Assembly (NCBI GenBank): GCA_009838525.1
Contig: VXRJ01000016.1
Coordinates: 62,001 to 126,000, forward strand
DNA from: Acidobacteriota bacterium
Lineage (GTDB): Bacteria > Acidobacteriota > Vicinamibacteria > Vicinamibacterales > UBA8438
Length of the DNA: 64,000 bases
Reading direction: 5' to 3'
A program made the translations under genes and the position numbers. Positions 58,901 through 64,000 of the stretch are shown one piece after another. The number at the start of each line of letters is the position of its first letter. Position 1 is the first letter of the stretch. The notes under the pieces were generated by a model. It had not been told where the DNA came from. It was given only the letters and a program-made list of their open reading frames with translations, and did not search any database.

Positions 58901-59167
58901 ACCGACCCGCTGCTCTACGACACGCCGGGCGCGCGTCTGGAAGCGCAGTTCGAGTACGGCTTCACGCCGCCGTTCGAAAAGGAAGGCGTGCTCTCGCTCT
59001 ACGGCGGCGTCAGCCTGGTCCACGAGGCGGCGCAGGACTACCGGCTGGGAGCCCGCCTTGCGGTGGGACGGGCCGTATCCGTGAACCTCGAGGCGGAACG
59101 CAGGGAACACGTCGCCGCCATGAAGGTCCACGCACTCACGCTGCGCGGCACCGTGCACCTCCCATAG
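55922..59167 (+). CDS. Calx-beta repeat autotransporter-like surface protein
   Basis: A roughly 1080-residue surface protein. A signal peptide (LASAGVLCAALCVAVLG...AAFAQ) is followed by a unique region, four tandem Calx-beta domains of 108 residues (each beginning PPTLSIDDAAPVTEG and holding VDGTAAAG, SGTLRFEPGETSQTITVTTL, DDxDxEVDETFTL), a linker, and a C-terminal autotransporter barrel (about 690-1081, ARISPDLLAGVSVSRSRG to LRGTVHLP). Calx-beta units bind Ca and often serve adhesion. The start is uncertain: only TTG codons (55922, 55970) are in frame. ATG 55938, which has AGAGG upstream, is in another frame, so a frameshift near the signal peptide, real or from sequencing, is possible. Confidence 0.8.
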   Translation: MQRRTDAPVSGHEHERLPAARPCRRQRDAPAGSLASAGVLCAALCVAVLGSGGAAFAQTTTDIWTATLTVGSSTTDPALLGWSYYADEFDNDNLTDRDFRYAGDDWRLSDLTLSSTDSKLLLDFIRPGTSPGVLTSLVLHIGRDTFDLGRVDKDNYPDARFHWFNTGLSWSAGDTYVVKLTETTDSHPEPPTLSIDDAAPVTEGQPAEFTVRLSAPSGTAVTVSYATVDGTAAAGSDYAATSGTLRFEPGETSQTITVTTLDDSDSEVDETFTLTLSAASGATIADGTGVGTIADNEPPTLSIDDAAPVTEGEPAEFTVRLSRTNGAAVSLTYTTVDGTAAAGWDYTATSGTLRFEPGETSQTITVTTLDDGDPEADETFTLTLSAASGATIAGGTGMGTITDNEPPTLSIDDAAPVTEGEPAEFAVRLNRTNGAAVSVSYATMDDTAAAGADYTAASGMLRFEPGETSQTITVTTLDDDESEVDETFTLALSAASGATIAGGTGVGTIIDNEPPTLSIDDAAPVTEGEPAEFTVRLSKTSEAAVSVSYATVDGTAAAGADYTAASGMLRFEPGETTRAVVVTTVVDDLLESAEEFTVELNSPSGATIADASGTGAISDDPARRTELVSQVILPEMGRALAFSAVRCRIDEEVGRRPPPRRGSVAPWPDLSFLAEQRPGRRDATGTRQPTLEQAFDGSLFLTQSQEEDSGGRFAAWGCADYQNLSGGSGPGSVNWNGDVSSWQAGADARISPDLLAGVSVSRSRGSFDYHGAGRSREGAASYEMKLTGLHPYLAWSVSPDLDVWGTAGHAWGRLLIVDEQAGEVHASPTTLDSGMMGVNGRILSRGATTLRLKSEWALAQMDVARDPATFDLATMNMRRLRLGTEVNREHVYASGVSLTPWGELGLRHDGGDGETGAGLELGGGLRYLNREAGLSAESYGRWLTARRGTLREWGFGALVRFAPGSGGLGPSVSLIPSWGETASGVRRLWERGATDPLLYDTPGARLEAQFEYGFTPPFEKEGVLSLYGGVSLVHEAAQDYRLGARLAVGRAVSVNLEAERREHVAAMKVHALTLRGTVHLP
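56486..57780 (+). repeat. four tandem 324-bp Calx-beta repeats
   Basis: Units start at 56486, 56810, 57134 and 57458, exactly 324 bases apart, and begin GA(A/G)CC(G/A)CC then CTGTCGATCGACGATGCC. Units 1-3 are near-identical in long stretches; unit 4 departs in its last third. The exact spacing and similarity indicate recent expansion or homogenisation. Confidence 0.88.
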
Positions 59168-59174
59168 CGCCCCT

Positions 59175-59687
59175 TCAAAGCGTGGGCCCTGGCGTGGGCA
59201 GCGCGGCCGGGCTGGAATGCTCCGGGGCTGCACGCGCGAAAGTCGCCTCTACGGCCAAGGCCTCCTGGCCATCGGGTGTCACGTTGTACATGACGAGGTG
59301 CAATCCCGGGCCGTCGGCCAGCCGCAGCACGATCCGCCATCCCCAGTCCGGACCGGGCGGCGCCGCGTAGCTGCCTCGCACCGCGACGGATCCGTCGTCT
59401 TCGACGGCCCCCTCGCACGCCATCACGCAGTCCGACATGTGCCAGGAGTCGATCCAGTGCGCCGTCGCCTTCCCCCGTTCGGAGTCGTATCCGATCAGTA
59501 TCGAACCCTCCTGCGCGGCGCCCTGATAGCTCCAGGTGTAGTCCACGCGGATGAACTTGCCACCCAGCAGCGTGGCCAGCACCAGCGTTGACTCGGTGTC
59601 CTCGGGTCTGCCGGTGTGCGGATCGTGCAGGCGGTTCGGACCTTTCCAGCGCCCCGCGCACGCCGCCAACCGGTCCAGTGCATTCAT
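59175..59687 (-). CDS. DUF1579-like protein
   Basis: A 170-residue cytoplasmic protein. The N-terminal RLAACAGRWKGPNRLHDPHTG, then LLGGKFIRVDYTWSYQG, GSILIGYDSERGKATAHWIDSWH and the strand VLRLADGPGLHLVMYNVTPDG fit the lipocalin-like DUF1579 family that scores bound small ligands. Function unknown. It converges on the autotransporter gene with seven bases between stops and diverges from the orphan HicB gene. Confidence 0.75.
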   Translation of the reverse strand: MNALDRLAACAGRWKGPNRLHDPHTGRPEDTESTLVLATLLGGKFIRVDYTWSYQGAAQEGSILIGYDSERGKATAHWIDSWHMSDCVMACEGAVEDDGSVAVRGSYAAPPGPDWGWRIVLRLADGPGLHLVMYNVTPDGQEALAVEATFARAAPEHSSPAALPTPGPTL

Positions 59688-59718
59688 CGCCGCTGCTCCA
59701 CGCGTTTCCTCCCACCGC

Positions 59719-59776
59719 TTGACGTGATACGGATATGTACCATACGGTCGTGGCGCCTAGCAATGATGTCATTGCT
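59719..59776 (+). promoter_or_regulatory. possible promoter and palindromic operator of the orphan hicB
   Basis: TTGACG (59719-59724) and CATACG (59741-59746) are spaced 16 bases apart. AGCAATGA and TCATTGCT (59759-59776) form an 8-bp perfect inverted repeat with a TG centre, ending 9 bases before the ATG. The palindrome is a good candidate for binding by the helix-turn-helix of HicB itself; the promoter boxes are weak. Confidence 0.4.
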
Positions 59777-59785
59777 TGACCTGAC

Positions 59786-60238
59786 ATGGACTTCGCTTAC
59801 CCGGCCCGTCTTGAACGCGAACTCGACGGTCACTACACGGTGACCTTCCCGGACTTGCCGGATGCAATCACGCAGGGCGAGGATCGAGACGATGCCCTTG
59901 CGATGGCCGCCGATTGTCTTGCGGAAACCATCGGCGCACGCATCGTGGACCGCGCTGACATTCCCGCACCGAGTCCCCCGGAGCCAGAACAAGTACGTGT
60001 TGTGGTCCCAGTTCACGTCGCGGTCAAGGGGGCGCTTTATGTCGCGATGAAGGAAGAAGGCATGAGCATGAGCGACTTGGCTCGGGTGCTCAAGGGGCAG
60101 CATCTTCAGGTTCGACGCCTTCTCGACCCCGGCCGAGCATCCAGCATGAAACGCATCGACCAAGCCTTGTCAGCCCTCGGGCGCCACGTATGCGTCTCGC
60201 TTGACTCCCGAGACCGGCGCGGCGGAACGCGGCAATGA
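59786..60238 (+). CDS. hicB: orphan HicB-family antitoxin with helix-turn-helix domain
   Basis: A 150-residue two-domain antitoxin. The N-terminal HicB fold is YPARLERELDGHYTVTFPDL with DALAMAADCLAETIGARI. The C-terminal half has a Cro/C1-type helix-turn-helix: MSMSDLARVLKGQHLQVRRL, then SMKRIDQALSALGRHV. No HicA gene lies on either side; upstream is a divergent DUF1579 gene and downstream, 46 bases on, an outer-membrane barrel gene. It may act as a stand-alone regulator of itself and possibly of that barrel gene. Confidence 0.87.
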   Translation: MDFAYPARLERELDGHYTVTFPDLPDAITQGEDRDDALAMAADCLAETIGARIVDRADIPAPSPPEPEQVRVVVPVHVAVKGALYVAMKEEGMSMSDLARVLKGQHLQVRRLLDPGRASSMKRIDQALSALGRHVCVSLDSRDRRGGTRQ

Positions 60239-60284
60239 GTGCGACTCGGTATTCGTGACCCGCTTTCCGGCTAATCTCACGCGC

Positions 60285-61241
60285 ATGCTCATTCGAGACA
60301 TTTCCCGCTGCCCTTCGCGCAGCGTCGTGGTTGCCGCCATTCTTGCGTTGCCGTTTGCCGCACCGGATGGCGCGAGCGCGCAGAGCGATCGGCAGGGTTT
60401 CTACGCTGGCCTGCAGCTTGGCGTCGTGAACTCCACCGCCGTCAGCTCGTCACTTAGCGGCGTCAACCACCCGACCCGCTGCGATGTGCTCCTGTATCCG
60501 AGCTCGGTGACTCCACCCGTCGACGATGCGGCGTGCCTCGACCGCACGCCGGCGGTGATCTTCTCCAACGAGTTCGACCACTCCCGCGGTCTCGCGGGGG
60601 GCTTCATGGCGGGGTACAGGGCGGGCGGGGTGCGGATCGAGATGGAGTACTTCCACCGGTACCTGGGTGACGCCACCTCGCCAGTCGGCGGCGCCGACAA
60701 TCCCGCACTCCAGGGAAAGGCGTCCGAATGGAGCAACGATGAGCCGCCGTACGAATGGATTGGAGACTACGCGGCGCACCAGTTCTTCGCCAACGCCTAC
60801 TACGACTTTCGGAACGCATCGAACTGGACGCCGTACGTCGGCGCCGGCGTCGGCTGGGCCGCGACCGGGCTGAGCTACTACGCGCAGCTCGTTCGCAAGC
60901 CGGCAGCGGAGTACCTGCAGGTCGAATTCGAGCCGGACTGGCCGGAGGTCGCCAAACGCGCCGCCGCGGGCACTGCCAGCATCATGGACACGAGGGCCAC
61001 CATGACCGTCTTCGGGTACCAGTTGCTGGCCGGCGTCGACTATGCGCTCAGCCAGCGAACGTCAGTCGGGGTGACAGTGCGCCAGACCAGGTTCGACGAC
61101 GTGCACCACGACACGCCCTGGAACCTCGTTCGGAGCCACGCGCCGGTGCAGGCCGACGGGGTCACTCCGTTCGACGCCACCATGGAGTTCGGTGGCATTG
61201 GGTACCAGGCCGTGACCGTCAGCCTCAAGTACCACTTCTGA
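60285..61241 (+). CDS. outer-membrane beta-barrel protein, medium size
   Basis: A 318-residue exported barrel. Signal peptide ends ASAQS (about residue 32). Strands such as GFYAGLQLGVVNSTAV, GGVRIEMEYFHRYLGD, NASNWTPYVGAGVGWAA and a final strand VTVSLKYHF with terminal Phe mark an OmpA-like or Opacity-type barrel with 8-10 strands and long loops. ATG 60285 is the first Met before the signal peptide. Immediately after its TGA (61239-61241) a lipoprotein-gene remnant begins. Confidence 0.8.
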   Translation: MLIRDISRCPSRSVVVAAILALPFAAPDGASAQSDRQGFYAGLQLGVVNSTAVSSSLSGVNHPTRCDVLLYPSSVTPPVDDAACLDRTPAVIFSNEFDHSRGLAGGFMAGYRAGGVRIEMEYFHRYLGDATSPVGGADNPALQGKASEWSNDEPPYEWIGDYAAHQFFANAYYDFRNASNWTPYVGAGVGWAATGLSYYAQLVRKPAAEYLQVEFEPDWPEVAKRAAAGTASIMDTRATMTVFGYQLLAGVDYALSQRTSVGVTVRQTRFDDVHHDTPWNLVRSHAPVQADGVTPFDATMEFGGIGYQAVTVSLKYHF

Positions 61242-61242
61242 C

Positions 61243-61350
61243 GCCCGCTACAGCGATGCGGACGCCGAGACGCTGAACGTGTTGAACGGCACCCGGTGGA
61301 CCGTACTGCAGCGCGCGACTATCACTGACCGAAGAGGGGTGCTGACATGA
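61243..61350 (+). pseudogene. remnant of a lipoprotein gene related to 55276-55806
   Basis: Bases 61243-61317 match 55480-55554 at 65 of 75 positions in the same reading frame. The encoded RYSDADAETLNVLNGTRWTV parallels RYRDADAETLTVIDGTRSTV of the intact gene. There is no start codon, signal peptide or zipper region. The frame runs on to a TGA at 61348-61350 that overlaps the higA ATG. The substitutions mostly keep or conserve residues, so the source was a diverged paralogue, not a fresh copy. Confidence 0.6.
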
Positions 61351-61661
61351 ACGACACAGCAAGCAATCGCGTCGGCCCGATGCTGAATCCGCCGCACCTG
61401 GGCAAACTGATCCGCGAGAGCATGGACGACGTGGGCTGGAACGTGACCGAGACGGCGATGCGGCTCGGCTGCGAGCGAGGAACGCTATCGCGCCTGCTGA
61501 ACGGCAAGGCGGGCGTGTCGGCGAACATGGCGCTGGCGCTGGAAGACATCGGCTGGGGCACCGCCGATCACTGGATGCGAATGCAAGCGAGCTACGAGCT
61601 TGCGCAGGCGCGGCGCGACCGGACGGCTGCGGAACATCGCATGAGGGCGCTGCACGCTTGA
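61347..61661 (+). CDS. higA: orphan HigA-type addiction-module antidote
   Basis: A 104-residue Xre-type helix-turn-helix protein of the HigA (VapI) group: NPPHLGKLIRESMDDVGWNV, TETAMRLGCERGTLSRLLNG and KAGVSANMALALEDIGWGTA, then DHWMRMQASYELAQARR. AGAGGGG lies eight bases before the ATG. In complete modules higB precedes higA; here the preceding space is taken by the lipoprotein remnant, and no RelE-type toxin is found. It could be a relic of a broken module or an adopted regulator. Confidence 0.88.
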   Translation: MNDTASNRVGPMLNPPHLGKLIRESMDDVGWNVTETAMRLGCERGTLSRLLNGKAGVSANMALALEDIGWGTADHWMRMQASYELAQARRDRTAAEHRMRALHA

Positions 61662-61693
61662 TCGAGGCCTGCTCGTCGGCGCACCAGTACGTT

Positions 61694-61711
61694 GCCGGCC
61701 TGGAGGCCGGC
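61694..61711 (+). repeat. GCCGGC-armed palindromic element, copy 9
   Basis: GCCGGCCTGGAGGCCGGC, flanked by direct repeats ACCAGTAC at 61683-61690 and 61714-61721. It lies between the convergent higA and parE stops. The flanking repeats could be a target duplication from insertion. Confidence 0.75.
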
Positions 61712-61725
61712 GGACCAGTACCTCG

Positions 61726-63681
61726 CTACACGTCGAGGTCGAGGGCCTCGTCGGCCCGGTCCATGATGAAGCGGAAGCGCGCCGAGGGGTCCTTGCCCAT
61801 GAGGTTGGCGATCACCCGGTCGGTGCGGTGCTGGTCGTCGACGGCGACGCGCAGCAGGCGGCGGGTCTCGGGGTTGAGCGTGGTCTCCCACAGCACCTTC
61901 GGCATCATCTCGCCGAGCCCCTTGAAGCGCGTGATCTCGGGGTTTCCCCGGCCGTTGGTGCGGGCGTTGACGATAGCGTCGCGGTGGGCGTCGTCGAGCG
62001 CCCAGTGGGTCTCCTTGCCGATGTCGACGCGGTAGAGCGGCGGCTGGGCGAGGAAGATCTTGCCGTGCGCGATCAGTTGGGGCAGGAAGCGGTAGAAGAA
62101 GGTGAGCAGCAGCGTCGCGATGTGATTCCCGTCGGAGTCGGCGTCGGCCAGGATGATGATGCGGTCGTAGCGCAGCCGGTTGATGTCGAACGTCTTGCCG
62201 ATGCCGCAGCCGAGGGCGGTGACGACGTCGGACAGCTCCTTGTTCTCGAACACCTTCGAAGCGCTGGCGCTCTCGACGTTCAGCACCTTGCCGCGCAGCG
62301 GAAGGATCGCCTGCCGCGTCCGGTCGCGGCCCTGCTTCGCGGAGCCGCCGGCTGAATCCCCCTCCACGATGAAGAGTTCGCTCCCGCCCCGCGCGCTGCC
62401 CGTGCAATCGCTCAACTTGCCCGGCAGGTTCAACCGGTTGGTGGTGGCGCTCTTGCGCGAGACCGCCTGCTGCGCGGCGCGGCTCGCCTGGCGCGCCCGC
62501 GCGGCCAGGATGATCCGCGCGACGATGGCCTCGGCCGAGCTGATGTTGTGGTTCAGCCAGTGCTCCAGCGCCGGACGGATGGCGCCGTCGACAATCTGGG
62601 CCAGCTCGGGGTTATTCAGCCGGTCCTTGGTCTGCCCCTGGAACTGCGGGTCCAGCAGGAAGACGCTGAGCACGCCGGCGAGCCCTTCGCGGATGTCGTC
62701 CGCGGTCAGCGTCACGCCCTTCGGCGTGAGGTTGTGCGTCTCGATGAAGTTCCGGACCGCCTTCCCGAGTCCCGCGCGCAGCCCGGTCTCGTGGGTGCCG
62801 CCGGAGCCGGTCGGGATGCCGTTGACGTAGCTGCGGAACCGCTCGTCGGTCGCCTCGGTCCAGCGTAGCGCCACCTCGATGCGCGTCCCGCTCTCGGTAT
62901 GGTCGCGCTGGAGGACGAACGCGGCGTCGTGCACCGGCGCGGCGTCCATCTCCTTGACGATGCGGGCGAGATAGTCGGGCAGCCCGTTCTCGTGGCGGAA
63001 CGTCTCCTCGGTCCCGCGCGCCTCGTTCTCGAAGATGAACTCGACGCCGCCATGGATGTAGCTCGCAATCTCGATGCGTTCCCGGAGCAGCGCCTCGTCG
63101 AACGCCGTCTTCGGAAAGATGCGCGGGTCGGGCCGGAACCGGACCGTCGTGCCGGATCCGCGCGCCGCCTTTACCCTGGCGAGCGGCCCGGTCGGCTTGC
63201 CGCGCCGGAAGGTCTGCCGCCAGAGCGCGCCATCACGCTTCGACTCCGCCACCAGCTCTTCCGACAGGGCATTGACGACGCTGGCCCCGACGCCGTGCAG
63301 GCCGCCGGCGGCCCGGTACGACCCGTTGCCGAACTTCCCGCCGGCGTGCAGCGTCGTGAAGATCACCTCGAGCGCGCTTTTGCGGCTGCCCTTGTGCTGA
63401 TCGACCGGGATGCCGCGACCATCGTCCGACACCGTGATCGCCGAGCCCTTGGCATGCAGCGTCAGCCGGACCCGGGTGGCGTGGCCGTTCATGGCCTCGT
63501 CCACCGCGTTGTCGAAGATCTCCCAGGCCAGGTGGTGCAGGCCAGCGGCTCCGACGCCGCCGATGTACATGCCGGGCCGCTTGCGAACCGGCGCGAGGCC
63601 TTCGAGAACGGTGATGTCCTTCGCCGTATATGACTGCGCCACGGTCCTGTCCGTCCGAAGGGGGGATCCGAAGCTTACCAT
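61726..63681 (-). CDS. parE: DNA topoisomerase IV subunit B
   Basis: A 651-residue ATPase subunit of a type IIA topoisomerase that separates linked chromosomes. The GHKL ATPase has EIFDNAVDEAMNG, VSDDGRGIPVD and AAGGLHGVGASVVNALS; the transducer has the Lys-bearing QTKDRLNN; the TOPRIM part has FIVEGDSAGGSAKQGRDR and ILADADSDGNHIATLLLTF. The HIATLLLTFFYR version and the length favour ParE over GyrB. ATG 63681 is nine bases after the stop of the parC-like gene; a GTG at 63642 is an alternative start. The two subunits are therefore one operon with parC first. Confidence 0.9.
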   Translation of the reverse strand: MVSFGSPLRTDRTVAQSYTAKDITVLEGLAPVRKRPGMYIGGVGAAGLHHLAWEIFDNAVDEAMNGHATRVRLTLHAKGSAITVSDDGRGIPVDQHKGSRKSALEVIFTTLHAGGKFGNGSYRAAGGLHGVGASVVNALSEELVAESKRDGALWRQTFRRGKPTGPLARVKAARGSGTTVRFRPDPRIFPKTAFDEALLRERIEIASYIHGGVEFIFENEARGTEETFRHENGLPDYLARIVKEMDAAPVHDAAFVLQRDHTESGTRIEVALRWTEATDERFRSYVNGIPTGSGGTHETGLRAGLGKAVRNFIETHNLTPKGVTLTADDIREGLAGVLSVFLLDPQFQGQTKDRLNNPELAQIVDGAIRPALEHWLNHNISSAEAIVARIILAARARQASRAAQQAVSRKSATTNRLNLPGKLSDCTGSARGGSELFIVEGDSAGGSAKQGRDRTRQAILPLRGKVLNVESASASKVFENKELSDVVTALGCGIGKTFDINRLRYDRIIILADADSDGNHIATLLLTFFYRFLPQLIAHGKIFLAQPPLYRVDIGKETHWALDDAHRDAIVNARTNGRGNPEITRFKGLGEMMPKVLWETTLNPETRRLLRVAVDDQHRTDRVIANLMGKDPSARFRFIMDRADEALDLDV

Positions 63682-63689
63682 GCGTACCG

Positions 63690-64000
63690 TCAGCTTCCGT
63701 TCAAGGCCGGCACCGTGACCGGCCGCGGCACGATCCGTCTGAAGCCCCGCTGTTTCAGCTCGCGTCCCTTGCCGCCCCGGCTCACAACCTCGTACTTCGC
63801 CGTGCTGATGTTTTGCGTGCCGCCCTGGTTCGTTTCGACCCTCAGGAAGTCACGGGCGCCGGACGACGCGACGAATCCGATCACCTGATCCTCGTTCCCC
63901 AGCTTGATCAACCGCACCCCCTTGCCGGGGCCCGACAGGAAGTTGACCTCGCGCGCCTGGCAGAGGATGGCGCGTCCCTGGCGGGTGGCGGCAATCAGCA
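63690..64000 (-). CDS. parC: DNA topoisomerase IV subunit A, C-terminal part (cut by window end)
   Basis: The last 102 residues of a GyrA/ParC-type protein; the gene continues beyond base 64000. The visible part belongs to the beta-pinwheel DNA-wrapping domain: LIAATRQGRAILCQAREVNF, then VRLIKLGNEDQVIGFVASSG, and a GyrA-box-like SRGGKGREL. The neighbour parE just downstream supports ParC over GyrA, although the box is well preserved for a ParC. Confidence 0.82.
   Translation of the reverse strand, partial: LIAATRQGRAILCQAREVNFLSGPGKGVRLIKLGNEDQVIGFVASSGARDFLRVETNQGGTQNISTAKYEVVSRGGKGRELKQRGFRRIVPRPVTVPALNGS

Noticed and set aside
1-64000. tRNA, rRNA and insertion-sequence genes
   Set aside because: No T-loop/acceptor pattern of a tRNA, no rRNA-like stretch and no transposase-like protein was seen on either strand.

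Overview
The window is a high-GC, gene-dense bacterial chromosome segment with both strands coded almost continuously. TonB receptors with a carboxypeptidase-regulatory N-domain, secreted quinoprotein-like beta-propellers, a DUF6152 protein, a secreted amidohydrolase and c-type cytochromes suggest a Gram-negative member of Acidobacteriota (Vicinamibacteria-like). That assignment is inferred from gene content only; no rRNA, tRNA, CRISPR array, insertion sequence or prophage was found.

Layout. 1-7.4 kb: exonuclease III, then metal homeostasis (small CxxC protein, TonB receptor with two His/Asp-rich loops, secreted EEP-family hydrolase, P1B-type ATPase). 7.4-13 kb, minus strand: vapBC translationally coupled to a potADBC-type ABC importer, followed by hicBA lying between inverted palindromic elements. 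13-19.7 kb, minus strand: an antitoxin-PIN pair translationally coupled to a tripartite heavy-metal RND efflux operon. 19.8-23.7 kb: OsmC, PDZ protein, PhoX-like protein, HupE-like protein, DUF6787. 23.9-29 kb: two coupled quinoprotein-like propellers and a convergent amidohydrolase. 29-37.7 kb, minus strand: multicopper oxidase headed by abrB-vapC, then a cytochrome cluster headed by phd-vapC. 38-44.4 kb: M28 peptidase and a long Lhr helicase. 44.4-50 kb: hybrid kinase and response-regulator/ATPase pair, DUF349 protein. 50-56 kb: paired cyclophilins, an ACP-FAAL-acyltransferase fusion, envelope proteins. 56-61.7 kb: a Calx-beta autotransporter, orphan HicB and HigA antitoxins, an outer-membrane barrel. 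61.7-64 kb: parE and the 3' end of parC.

Three themes stand out. First, five complete toxin-antitoxin pairs and two orphan antitoxins lie in 64 kb. Four pairs sit directly upstream of a transport or redox gene set on the same strand, two of them joined by an ATGA start/stop overlap. Second, a short GCCGGC-armed palindrome recurs at nine places, brackets hicBA as an inverted pair, and has entered two coding regions in frame. Third, short duplicated gene pieces around 54-61 kb record local recombination: a shared 44-bp 3' end and a remnant of a lipoprotein gene. All calls come from reading the sequence; no database search was run.
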